Origin: JBFGRM01 sp041563675
GTDB taxonomy: Bacteria; Nitrospirota; Nitrospiria; Nitrospirales; Nitrospiraceae
Reading direction: 5' to 3'
Assembly (NCBI GenBank): GCA_041563675.1
Contig: JBFGRM010000146.1
Coordinates: forward strand, 1 to 6,532
DNA: 6,532 nt
Below the pieces are notes generated by a model. It was given only the letters and a program-made list of their open reading frames with translations, ran no database searches and was not told the DNA's origin. Below, one piece after another: positions 1 through 6,180 of the stretch. Position 1 is the first letter of the stretch. Every line of letters starts with the position of its first letter. The translations under genes and the position numbers were made by a program.

Positions 1-1
1 C

Positions 2-724
2 GCCCTCCTCCACGTCATCAATACCCGGGAGCGGAAGATCTGGACCGCGGAGGATCCCATCGAGATCACGCAGCCCGGGCTGCGCCAGCTCCAGGTGTAT
101 CCCAAGATCGGGCTCACGTTCGCCGCGGCGCTCCGGGCCTTCCTGCGCGCCGACCCCGACGTCATCATGATCGGCGAGATGCGCGACCGTGAGACCGCGG
201 ACATCGCCTTGGAGGCCTCGCTGACCGGCCACCTCGTCCTGAGCACGCTGCACACCAACAGTTCCGTGGAAACCGTGACGCGGCTGCTTGATTTGGGGTG
301 TGATCCGTTCAATTTTGCCGACGCGCTCCTGGGCATCCTCGCGAAGCGTCTGTGCAAGCGCCTGTGTCTTGAGTGCAAGGAACGCTATCGACCGTCTCGA
401 GAGGAATTCGACGCGCTCGCCGCGGCCTACGGCGCCGGCGGCCGGGAACGACCGCCATGTTTTGATGAGGGCACGTGCACACCGGCCCGGCCCAACGGCT
501 GCGAGAGCTGCAAAGGCACGGGCTACAAAGGCCGGCTCGCTCTCTATGAGCTGCTGATCGGGTCCGACGAGATCCGCGGCTTGATTCAGGCGAAGGCGCC
601 CGCCGGGACGCTCCTTGGGCACGCGATGGAGGCAGGGCTGACGACACTGGTCCAGGATGGGGTTCGGAAGGTTCTGGCCGGGGAAACGACCCTCGCGGAG
701 ATCCAGCGAGTTGCTGTCAAGTGA
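2..724 (+). CDS. PilB/GspE-family type IV pilus or type II secretion assembly ATPase, C-terminal part (5' end outside window)
   Basis: This is a hexameric cytoplasmic ATPase that powers pilin or pseudopilin assembly at the inner membrane. The frame is open from base 2, giving 240 visible residues; the N-terminal domain and Walker A lie upstream of the window. Visible in order: the Asp box TAEDPIE (residues 16-21 region), the QxxPKxGLTF segment (about 31-40), Walker B DVIMIGEMRD (53-62) and the His box TGHLVLSTLHTN (75-86). A zinc-binding tetracysteine follows, with CLEC at 122-125 and CESC at 167-170, then the GTGYKGR turn typical of PilB and GspE. Extra cysteines occur at 118, 153 and 159, and residue 33 is Tyr where Asn is usual. 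It ends with TGA at 722-724. No other pilus or secretion genes are visible, so PilB and GspE cannot be separated here. The family is certain; the subfamily is not. Confidence 0.95.
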   Translation, partial: ALLHVINTRERKIWTAEDPIEITQPGLRQLQVYPKIGLTFAAALRAFLRADPDVIMIGEMRDRETADIALEASLTGHLVLSTLHTNSSVETVTRLLDLGCDPFNFADALLGILAKRLCKRLCLECKERYRPSREEFDALAAAYGAGGRERPPCFDEGTCTPARPNGCESCKGTGYKGRLALYELLIGSDEIRGLIQAKAPAGTLLGHAMEAGLTTLVQDGVRKVLAGETTLAEIQRVAVK

Positions 725-729
725 TGTGC

Positions 730-741
730 AGGGACGCCGCT
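730..741. repeat. 12-nt repeated word, copy 1, in the convergent ATPase/exonuclease gap
   Basis: AGGGACGCCGCT starts five bases after the ATPase stop codon and lies wholly in the 24-bp gap before the exonuclease stop. An identical copy sits in the other convergent gap at 4654-4665. Its CCGC forms a small inverted repeat with GCGG at 743-746, with a loop too short for a good hairpin. There is no T tract. Confidence 0.6.
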
Positions 742-748
742 TGCGGAG

Positions 749-1522
749 CTAGAGGGCGAAGTCCGCCCAAAGAATCGTGTGATCCGACGCATCCTGTCGA
801 CGGCGGGGCGCCACGTCCACCTCCACCTGTTTGCAGCAGGCCGCCAGCGGCGCCGTCGCCAGGATGTGATCGATACGCCATCCCTTGTTGGCTTCCACCG
901 AGCTGGGTCTCCGGTAATCCCAGAACGTGTACTGCTGCCGCTCCGGATAGAGCCTGACGAAGACGTCCTCGAACCCCCAGGCGGCGGCCTGCTGGTAGGC
1001 CTTGCGTGCGGCCTCGTGGTAGCAGACGTGCTTCAGATGCTTCTCCGGGCTGTGCACGTCGATGGGACGGGGTGCCACGTTCATGTCTCCGAGCCAGATG
1101 GCCGGCCGGTCCGGTGAGAGGTACTTCGTGAAATACGCGCGCAGCCGCTTGAACCATTTGAGCTTGTACTGGTACTTCGGCGACTCGATCTCATAGCCCT
1201 GGGGCACGTAGGTGTTGATGATCGAGACCCCGTTGATGACGACGCGCAGCAGCCGCACGTCGTCCGCGTCCTTCCCCCGGTGAAACCCGTAGATCACGTC
1301 ATCCGTTGGAGTTCGGGTCAGAGTTGCAACGCCGTTGTACGCCTTCATGCCGCGGAAGACGACGTGGTAGCCCGCTTCGACAAAGGGTAAGACAGGAAAC
1401 TCGCTGTCCTGGACCTTGGTTTCCTGGAGGCACAAGACATCGGGGCGGTGTCGTTCCAGGCACTCCAACACGATCCCGAGACGTTTCCGGATCGAATTCA
1501 CATTGAACGTGGCGATTTTCAT
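749..1522 (-). CDS. xthA: Exodeoxyribonuclease III (AP endonuclease, EEP superfamily)
   Basis: This is a DNA base-excision-repair enzyme: it cleaves 5' to abasic sites and removes nucleotides and blocked ends from 3' termini, using Mg2+. The 257-residue product is close to the 268 of E. coli ExoIII. Catalytic and metal-binding residues are all present: N7 in FNVNSIR, E34 in LQETKVQ, Tyr105 in NTYVPQG, D146 and N148 in GDMNVAP, D218 in RIDHILA, and D247-H248 in SDHT at the C terminus. I chose ATG at 1520-1522 because family members begin M-K-I/F-x-x-F-N. The frame stays open upstream to 1915, but that extension has no family resemblance and overlaps the kinase. No clear Shine-Dalgarno precedes the start. 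The stop is TAG at 749-751. It may be read with the kinase upstream on the same strand or from its own promoter in 1523-1700. Confidence 0.95.
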   Translation of the reverse strand: MKIATFNVNSIRKRLGIVLECLERHRPDVLCLQETKVQDSEFPVLPFVEAGYHVVFRGMKAYNGVATLTRTPTDDVIYGFHRGKDADDVRLLRVVINGVSIINTYVPQGYEIESPKYQYKLKWFKRLRAYFTKYLSPDRPAIWLGDMNVAPRPIDVHSPEKHLKHVCYHEAARKAYQQAAAWGFEDVFVRLYPERQQYTFWDYRRPSSVEANKGWRIDHILATAPLAACCKQVEVDVAPRRRQDASDHTILWADFAL

Positions 1523-1700
1523 GAAGGCAATGCGGCGGGCTTTCCGATACACCTCGCGGACAATTCGACTGATCAGGCCCGGAGCTCGCGCGCAGCGGGC
1601 ATCGGCCGCGAGCGGGGCCTTCGTGAGGAGCATCATGGCACGAGTGCGGGCTGGCTTCAACCTCTGCGAAAGCAATCGTGGCGGGCGAGAGGGGGAAGGA
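1523..1700 (-). other. Gap between kinase and exonuclease genes
   Basis: This 178-bp stretch separates two genes on the minus strand. The exonuclease frame continues upstream through it and offers ATG codons at 1634-1636 and 1631-1633, which would add up to 38 residues. These lack a Shine-Dalgarno and the extension does not resemble ExoIII N-termini. A GC-rich inverted repeat, GGCC-8-GGCC, lies near 1604-1619 but has no T tract, so I do not call a terminator. I see no convincing promoter boxes. Confidence 0.4.
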
Positions 1701-4055
1701 TCAGCGCGACCGCGCGAGGCCAGGCTTGACAGGAGCCTGGATCGCCTCGGCGACGACCTTCGAGAATTCGGCAAGCGCGTAGGGCTTTTGGATGAACCCT
1801 TGCACGCCCTCGTCGAGGAGCTCCTGCGCAGCATGGTTCTGGTCGTAGCCTGTGACCAGAATCGCCTTGACGTTGGGATTGATGTCACGCAACGCGCGAA
1901 AACATTCTCGTCCATTCATCCCAGGCATGACCATGTCGAGGACGACGAGGGCCAGGTCTTGCCCATGCTCGCGGTAGTACGCGACGGCTTCCGCGCCATT
2001 CGACGCGGCGGTGACGTGATAGCCGAGGTGCTTGAGCAATGTCACCCCCACTCTGCGCACGAGCTCCTCGTCGTCGACCAACAAGACCTTGCCCGATCCC
2101 TCCACCAGCTTCTCCACGGGCTTGGTCTCCACCGGCCGCGCGACGTGGGCGCAAAACGGCAAATACAGCCGAAAGCTCGTTCCCTGCCCGACGACACTGT
2201 CCACCTCGATGGCACCGCCATGGTTGTGGACAATGCCGTAGACCATGGCCAGCCCCATTCCCGTCCCCGTTCTCGAATCTTTGGTGGTGAAGAACGGCTC
2301 GAAAATGCGGTGCATGATGTGGTTCGGGATGCCGCACCCCGTGTCGATCACGGACACCACGACGTAACGTTCGCCCAGAAGCTGGGAGTGTTTTCTCCGC
2401 AGCGCCTCATCGGCCGTGATCACGTCGACGCGATAGGTAATGGTGCCCCCGCCCGGCATCGCATCACGTGCGTTGACGGACAGGTTCAAGATCACCTGGT
2501 GCAGTTGCCCCGGATCACCCATGACCGTGGCCGCGTCGGCTCCAGGCTCCTCACGCAACACAATCTTCTTGTCGAGTGTGCGGCCCAGGAACGTGATGAC
2601 CTCGGCGACCGTGCTCCGGACGTCCACCAAGGCATTCTGATGCTTTCCGCGGCGCGCGAACCCGAGCAGCTGGTCGGTCAGGGCCTTCGCCCGGTACACC
2701 ACCGTCTCGATCGTGGCGGCGTCCTCGAAGGCGGGCTCGTTCGGCTGCGATTGCAGCTTGATGAGGTGGACGTGCCCCATGATGACCGTCAGCAAGTTGT
2801 TGAAGTCGTGCGCGATGCCGCCGGCCAGGGTACCGATCGCCTCCATCTTCTGAGCCTGACGAAGCTGCTCTTCGAGTCTCGCCCGTTCCTCCAAGGAGCG
2901 CTTTCGCTCGGTGATATCGCGCGCGACGGTCATGATCGCCGGCTTCCCCTCAAAGACGATAAGCCGCTGGTTGACTTCAACCTCGATCCGCCTCCCGTTG
3001 CGCCCGCGGTACGCGGTCTCCATACAGATGCCCTCGTCACCCGTCAGGAGCGCCTCGGCGGTCTGTCCCGCGTGGCCCCACAGAATGGTCTGCAGCGGCT
3101 TGCCAATGAGCTGATCGGAGGACCACTCAAGACTCTGCGCCCCGACTCCATTGACGTGCTTGATGACGCCATGCTGGTCGCAGACCAGAATGATCTCGAC
3201 GATGCCCTCGACCAGAGATCGGAACCGTGCTTCGGAATCCCTCAAGCTGACCGTGCGTTCCTCCAGCAACTCTTCCACACGTAAGAGGGCTCGCTCGCGA
3301 CGCGCCTTCTCACAGAGCGTGATCACATACTCGGGATCGAACGGTTTGCGCACGTACGCGTCGGCTCCTTGGCGCATCGCTTCGGCCGCTTTGAGGGGAT
3401 CGGGGTCACTGGTGAGCACCACCGCGGCCGTTAACGAGCCCGGAGCCTTGATCGTCCGCAGGAGCACGTGGTCGGTCAGGCCAGGTAGATCGTAATCCAG
3501 CAGCACTACCTCCGCCGCCTCGGCGCGAATTTGCTTCCGTGCGGCATTCGCTGTGCGCGCGAGGCGAACCGCGCAGCCATGTGCCTGGAAGGAGGCCTGC
3601 AAGGTCAACGAGGGGCGGGTCCCATCCGCCACGATCAGCACGCGCGGTGTGGCCTGCGGAGCGCTCCCCTCCAACAGCTTGACCATGCAACTGCGGAGCG
3701 TCGGTGCGTCAAAGGGGACCTGAAGAAACGCGTTGGCACCGAGATCGGCCGTGATTTGTTCGGCATCGGTGCCGGAAAAGGTCGCAGAGATGACCAGGAT
3801 GGGGATATGATTGAACGCGCTGTATTCCGGGGAGCGCAACAAACGGCAGAAGCGCCAGCCGTCGATACCGGGCATGTGCAGATCGGTGACGATGGCGTCG
3901 AAGTTCTGCTCTCCGGTCAGAATCCTTAGCGCGTCCTCCGCCGCCGTACAGCGGACCACGTGCATGCCCTCTCGCTCCAACAAGCTGCTCGTCATATGCA
4001 GCTGCACGGGGTCGTCGTTGACGACGATGACTTTCGATGACGAATCGTGGCTCAT
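1701..4055 (-). CDS. Hybrid sensor histidine kinase, REC-REC-PAS-HisKA-HATPase-REC
   Basis: This is a predicted two-component phosphorelay protein of 784 residues with no transmembrane segment seen, so probably cytoplasmic. REC1 (about 6-130) has acids D14-D15, phosphoacceptor D58 in VTDLHMPG and S90, but Val113 replaces the conserved Lys (QVPF instead of QKPF). REC2 (about 137-250) has Ala143-Asp144 in the acid pocket, D187, T215 and K237. A short charged helix leads to a PAS domain (about 274-381) ending in ARDITERK. The HisKA domain carries phospho-His H416 in AGGIAHDFNNLL. HATPase_c has N528 (SVNARDAMP), D571 (DTGCGI), FEPFFTTK and the G2 box GTGMGLA (597-603). REC3 (about 655-775) is complete: D661-D662, D707, T735 and K757. 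I chose ATG at 4053-4055; a GTG at 4076 adds only seven residues, and neither has a strong Shine-Dalgarno. The signal and output partner are unknown, and no separate response regulator is adjacent. Confidence 0.94.
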   Translation of the reverse strand: MSHDSSSKVIVVNDDPVQLHMTSSLLEREGMHVVRCTAAEDALRILTGEQNFDAIVTDLHMPGIDGWRFCRLLRSPEYSAFNHIPILVISATFSGTDAEQITADLGANAFLQVPFDAPTLRSCMVKLLEGSAPQATPRVLIVADGTRPSLTLQASFQAHGCAVRLARTANAARKQIRAEAAEVVLLDYDLPGLTDHVLLRTIKAPGSLTAAVVLTSDPDPLKAAEAMRQGADAYVRKPFDPEYVITLCEKARRERALLRVEELLEERTVSLRDSEARFRSLVEGIVEIILVCDQHGVIKHVNGVGAQSLEWSSDQLIGKPLQTILWGHAGQTAEALLTGDEGICMETAYRGRNGRRIEVEVNQRLIVFEGKPAIMTVARDITERKRSLEERARLEEQLRQAQKMEAIGTLAGGIAHDFNNLLTVIMGHVHLIKLQSQPNEPAFEDAATIETVVYRAKALTDQLLGFARRGKHQNALVDVRSTVAEVITFLGRTLDKKIVLREEPGADAATVMGDPGQLHQVILNLSVNARDAMPGGGTITYRVDVITADEALRRKHSQLLGERYVVVSVIDTGCGIPNHIMHRIFEPFFTTKDSRTGTGMGLAMVYGIVHNHGGAIEVDSVVGQGTSFRLYLPFCAHVARPVETKPVEKLVEGSGKVLLVDDEELVRRVGVTLLKHLGYHVTAASNGAEAVAYYREHGQDLALVVLDMVMPGMNGRECFRALRDINPNVKAILVTGYDQNHAAQELLDEGVQGFIQKPYALAEFSKVVAEAIQAPVKPGLARSR

Positions 4056-4161
4056 GAGAAGAGTGTAGCCGACCACGAGCTGGTCTGGTCAGGGGGAACC
4101 CTTTCTAGGTCTATCTTTCGGCAAATATTGAGGAAATCTTAACCGGCGGGTTCTTTTCACC
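4056..4161. promoter_or_regulatory. Divergent upstream region of kinase and cupredoxin
   Basis: These 106 bp lie between two divergently oriented starts, so both genes' promoters are expected here or just inside the genes. Bases 4104-4141 are clearly AT-richer than the surroundings. A perfect 5-bp inverted repeat, GACCA-CGAGC-TGGTC, spans 4071-4085 beside the kinase start, and its right arm is repeated directly at 4086-4090. No -35/-10 pair with good spacing stands out on either strand, so the regulatory role comes from position, not from recognised boxes. Confidence 0.4.
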
Positions 4162-4650
4162 GTGGGGAATAGGGCCAACCTATGGGCTTGGGGGAGACCA
4201 GCGGCCATCGCCCTGGCCATACGGCCCTACCATCGCCCACGGTGGCCCTGGCCAACGCACGGAGCGGCCTGGATCACCGGGGCTCTGATGCTCTTGGTCG
4301 CGGGCCTGCTCCTCCAGTCATGTGACGAAGGCCTGCAGGAAATCCGCATCGTCGCGCAGGACTACCGATTCCAGCCGTCCGAAGTCAGGAGCTCAGCAAA
4401 GAGCCCCCTCACCCTCGTCCTCGCCAACCGAGGCAGGGAGGCCCACGAGTTCACGAGTCTGCTCCTGCGTGACCCGCGCGTCGAGATCATTCACGCTCCC
4501 GAGGCCGTGCGGCGACGCGAATCAGACTCACTCCGCCTCTTACCCGGGCGGACCGCACGCGTCACTCTTATGGCTCCGCCCGGCAGCTATGCGTTTCATT
4601 GCAGGATTCGTGGACACGGGGGAATGCAGGGGCTGATCACGCTTCATTGA
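4162..4650 (+). CDS. Predicted cupredoxin-domain lipoprotein
   Basis: This small type-1 copper (cupredoxin-like) protein is probably lipid-anchored outside the cytoplasmic membrane, where it could carry electrons or bind copper. The 162-residue product has a basic, Pro/Trp-rich N-terminus (21-33), a hydrophobic stretch (about 35-51) and the lipobox LLQSC with Cys54 as the lipidation site. After it come a cupredoxin-type beta segment, AHEF with His95, and a C-terminal FHCRIRGHGGMQG loop giving Cys147, His152 and Met155: a full His-Cys-His-Met ligand set. Asp55 follows the lipidated Cys, which in E. coli favours inner-membrane retention. The start is uncertain: GTG at 4162 gives a long n-region, while ATG at 4288 (Met43) leaves an 11-residue leader without basic residues. 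Neither has a clear Shine-Dalgarno. It is divergent from the kinase. The fold call rests on the ligand loop and length; overall similarity to named cupredoxins is low. Confidence 0.8.
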   Translation: MGNRANLWAWGRPAAIALAIRPYHRPRWPWPTHGAAWITGALMLLVAGLLLQSCDEGLQEIRIVAQDYRFQPSEVRSSAKSPLTLVLANRGREAHEFTSLLLRDPRVEIIHAPEAVRRRESDSLRLLPGRTARVTLMAPPGSYAFHCRIRGHGGMQGLITLH

Positions 4651-4653
4651 GTG

Positions 4654-4665
4654 AGGGACGCCGCT
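4654..4665. repeat. 12-nt repeated word, copy 2, in the convergent cupredoxin/PLP-enzyme gap
   Basis: This copy is identical to 730-741 and begins three bases after the cupredoxin stop, inside the 36-bp convergent gap. Its CGCCG (4659-4663) pairs with CGGCG (4672-4676) across an 8-nt loop, giving a possible short hairpin. No T tract follows on either strand, so it is not a standard intrinsic terminator. Confidence 0.6.
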
Positions 4666-4686
4666 CGTCGACGGCGAGGATCAGGA

Positions 4687-5895
4687 TCACTTACGGGGCA
4701 ACGAGAGAAGCGTCTTCAGGGCTTCCGCGAGGTACGCGTATTGGGAGAAGTCGTTGTACAGATGGGCCGACAGGCGAAGCACCCGGCTGGGCGGGTCCGG
4801 CCATGCGCCCACGGGCACCTCGATGCGATACCGCTCGTAGAGGGCCTCCTCGAGCGGATCCCGCTCCCAGGCGGCCCGTGGCGTGACGGATGTCGCGTCC
4901 GGCAGGGGGATCGCGGCCAGCCAGCCGACCAGATCGTCCGGACAAGGAGCTTTGAGGGCGAGCTCGTGGCAGAGGTGCCGGCGTGCGTCGAGCGCCATGG
5001 ACCGGTTGCGCTCGCGTAAGGCCGGCCAGCCGCCCGGCAGCAGCGAGCCCAGCTGTTCGATGGCGATCGGCACCGTCAGCGAGGGGGATGGATCCATGGT
5101 CCCGACCCAGTCGAACTCGAGATGGTAGCGGCTTCGGTCGGTGCGAGGGGAATTCGCGCCATGGCTAATCGCAAGAGGACGGACTTCGTCCCGGCGCTGC
5201 GGAGCCACGTACAGAAACGCGGCGCCCTTGGGCGCGCAGAGCCACTTGTGGCAGTTGCCCACGTAGTAGGTCGCGCCGAGCGAGTCCAGCTTCAGGTCGA
5301 GCATCCCGGGAGCGTGCGCGCCGTCGATGAGCGTGTCGACGCCGGCGCGGCTCAGCTCGCGCACCACCGGCTCGATCGGCACGCGCAATCCCGTCGAGCT
5401 CGTCACGTGGTCCAGCAACACCAGCCGAGTCCGTGGTGTCACGGCGTTCAGAATTGCCCGGCTCAAATCTTCCGCCGAGGCGAGGGGAAAGGGCAAGGCA
5501 GCCTCGACGACCTTGGCGCCTGCGCGCTGCGCCACGAAGGCCAGGGCGTTGCGGCAGGCATTGTACGCATGGGTGGTGATGACCAATTCGTCACCGCGCT
5601 CGACGCGCAGCGATCGGAGGACGGCGTTGACACCGGTCGTAGTGTTGGGCACAAACGCGAAGCCCCGTGAATCGGCCCCGACGAACGCCGCCACCTGGGT
5701 CCGCGCCTGATCGAGCAAGCCTTCCAGGTCCCGCTTGAAGAATCGGATGGGATCTTCCTCCATCCGGTCCCGCAGGGCGCGTTGCGCCTCCAACACCACG
5801 TGCGTGCAGGCCCCGAAGGACCCGTGATTGAGAAACGTCACGCTGGGATCGAGTGCCCACAGGCGCCCGTGCTCGCTGTAATTGTGCGTCACCAT
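4687..5895 (-). CDS. Class V aminotransferase-fold PLP enzyme, isopenicillin-N-epimerase (CefD)-like
   Basis: This 402-residue product is a fold-type I PLP enzyme close to the CefD-like branch of class V aminotransferases. Members include epimerases, desulfurase-like and lyase enzymes, so the reaction cannot be read from sequence. Visible features: the N-terminal FLNHGSFGA (21-29), the cofactor phosphate region PNTTTG (83-88), DHVTSSTG (162-169) with His163 near the PLP ring, the PLP-pyridine Asp191 with His194 in IDGAHAPG, the Schiff-base Lys217 in NCHKW, and Arg374 in RLSAHLYN, the likely substrate-carboxylate binder. The length is normal for the family. ATG at 5893-5895 is supported by a GAGGAG ribosome-binding site at ideal distance, and a sigma70-like promoter lies just upstream. 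The stop is TGA at 4687-4689. No beta-lactam genes (IPNS or ACV synthetase) are nearby, so penicillin epimerisation is unlikely. Confidence 0.92.
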   Translation of the reverse strand: MVTHNYSEHGRLWALDPSVTFLNHGSFGACTHVVLEAQRALRDRMEEDPIRFFKRDLEGLLDQARTQVAAFVGADSRGFAFVPNTTTGVNAVLRSLRVERGDELVITTHAYNACRNALAFVAQRAGAKVVEAALPFPLASAEDLSRAILNAVTPRTRLVLLDHVTSSTGLRVPIEPVVRELSRAGVDTLIDGAHAPGMLDLKLDSLGATYYVGNCHKWLCAPKGAAFLYVAPQRRDEVRPLAISHGANSPRTDRSRYHLEFDWVGTMDPSPSLTVPIAIEQLGSLLPGGWPALRERNRSMALDARRHLCHELALKAPCPDDLVGWLAAIPLPDATSVTPRAAWERDPLEEALYERYRIEVPVGAWPDPPSRVLRLSAHLYNDFSQYAYLAEALKTLLSLPRK

Positions 5896-5901
5896 CGTGT
5901 T

Positions 5902-5907
5902 CTCCTC
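5902..5907 (-). promoter_or_regulatory. Ribosome binding site of the CefD-like gene
   Basis: Read on the minus strand this is GAGGAG, six bases before the ATG at 5893-5895. It is one of the two clearest Shine-Dalgarno sequences in the window and fixes the start of the PLP enzyme. Confidence 0.8.
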
Positions 5908-5916
5908 GAGCCGTGA

Positions 5917-5945
5917 ATCTTACGGGGATCAACGTACGGTGTAAA
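5917..5945 (-). promoter_or_regulatory. Candidate sigma70-type promoter for the CefD-like gene
   Basis: On the minus strand, TTTACA (5945-5940, 5 of 6 to the -35 consensus) is followed by a 17-bp spacer and TAAGAT (5922-5917, 4 of 6 to the -10 consensus). Transcription would begin near 5910, leaving a leader of about 15 nt that just contains the ribosome binding site. Spacing and placement are good, but in this lineage the consensus is assumed. Confidence 0.45.
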
Positions 5946-5967
5946 GGCGAGGTGGGCATCGTTCGCG

Positions 5968-5982
5968 TGGCACTGGCGCTGC
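5968..5982 (+). promoter_or_regulatory. Weak sigma54-like -24/-12 match
   Basis: TGGCAC at 5968-5973 matches the -24 element exactly, and CTGC at 5979-5982 resembles the -12 TTGC. The GG and GC dinucleotides are 12 bp apart, as in the consensus. It points towards the lipoprotein gene at 6181, with a leader near 190 nt. The -12 element has one mismatch and no activator site is seen, so it may be chance. Confidence 0.2.
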
Positions 5983-5999
5983 CGTGATAAAAATCCCAA

Positions 6000-6050
6000 G
6001 GCTGGTCTTGATTCTCCGGAAAGAAATCCCTATGCTTGCGGAAACCAGCC
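6000..6050. repeat. 7-bp inverted repeat flanking a candidate promoter
   Basis: The arms are GGCTGGT at 6000-6006 and ACCAGCC at 6044-6050, with centres 44 bp apart, enclosing the promoter-like boxes at 6008-6036. The match is exact. However, roughly one such pair is expected by chance in a region of this size, so an operator role is only a possibility. Confidence 0.3.
6008..6036 (+). promoter_or_regulatory. Candidate sigma70-type promoter for the lipoprotein gene at 6181
   Basis: TTGATT (6008-6013, 4 of 6) and TATGCT (6031-6036, 4 of 6) are separated by 17 bp. A start near 6043 would give a leader of about 138 nt. That leader includes the 10-bp palindrome CCTCCGGAGG at 6142-6151, a little upstream of the ribosome binding site. 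The match is moderate and no other evidence supports it. Confidence 0.35.
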
Positions 6051-6164
6051 GAGTTTCGAACGCGCATCGTGGCTGATTCCTTCCCCCTTCATCCAACGAG
6101 TCCACCCCGACACCACTTCTCTCCACACATGCGCCTGTGCACCTCCGGAGGGACGGCCCAATCA

Positions 6165-6173
6165 GGAAAGGAG
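6165..6173 (+). promoter_or_regulatory. Ribosome binding site deciding the lipoprotein start
   Basis: GGAAAGGAG ends seven bases before ATG 6181 but only one base before ATG 6175, in the same frame. The spacing therefore favours 6181 as the true start. Confidence 0.75.
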
Positions 6174-6180
6174 TATGTGG

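Noticed and set aside
754..768. GGGCG-AAGTC-CGCCC hairpin as a terminator for the ATPase gene
   Set aside because: The stem is only 5 bp, lies inside the exonuclease coding end, and has no T tract on either strand.
1523..1915. N-terminal extension of the exonuclease up to 131 residues
   Set aside because: It overlaps the kinase coding sequence, lacks family similarity and has no ribosome binding site; ExoIII proteins begin at the M-K-I start at 1522.
1416..3284. A 622-codon open frame on the plus strand opposite the kinase and the exonuclease start
   Set aside because: It is antisense to two well-supported genes, its product has no recognisable domain, and long antisense frames are common in high-GC DNA.
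4651..5019. Plus-strand open frames over the PLP enzyme gene
   Set aside because: They are antisense shadows of a strongly supported gene, with arginine-rich low-complexity products.
6032..6076. 14-codon open frame that could be a leader peptide ahead of the lipoprotein
   Set aside because: It has no ribosome binding site, overlaps the candidate -10 box, and shows no codon bias such as repeated regulatory codons.
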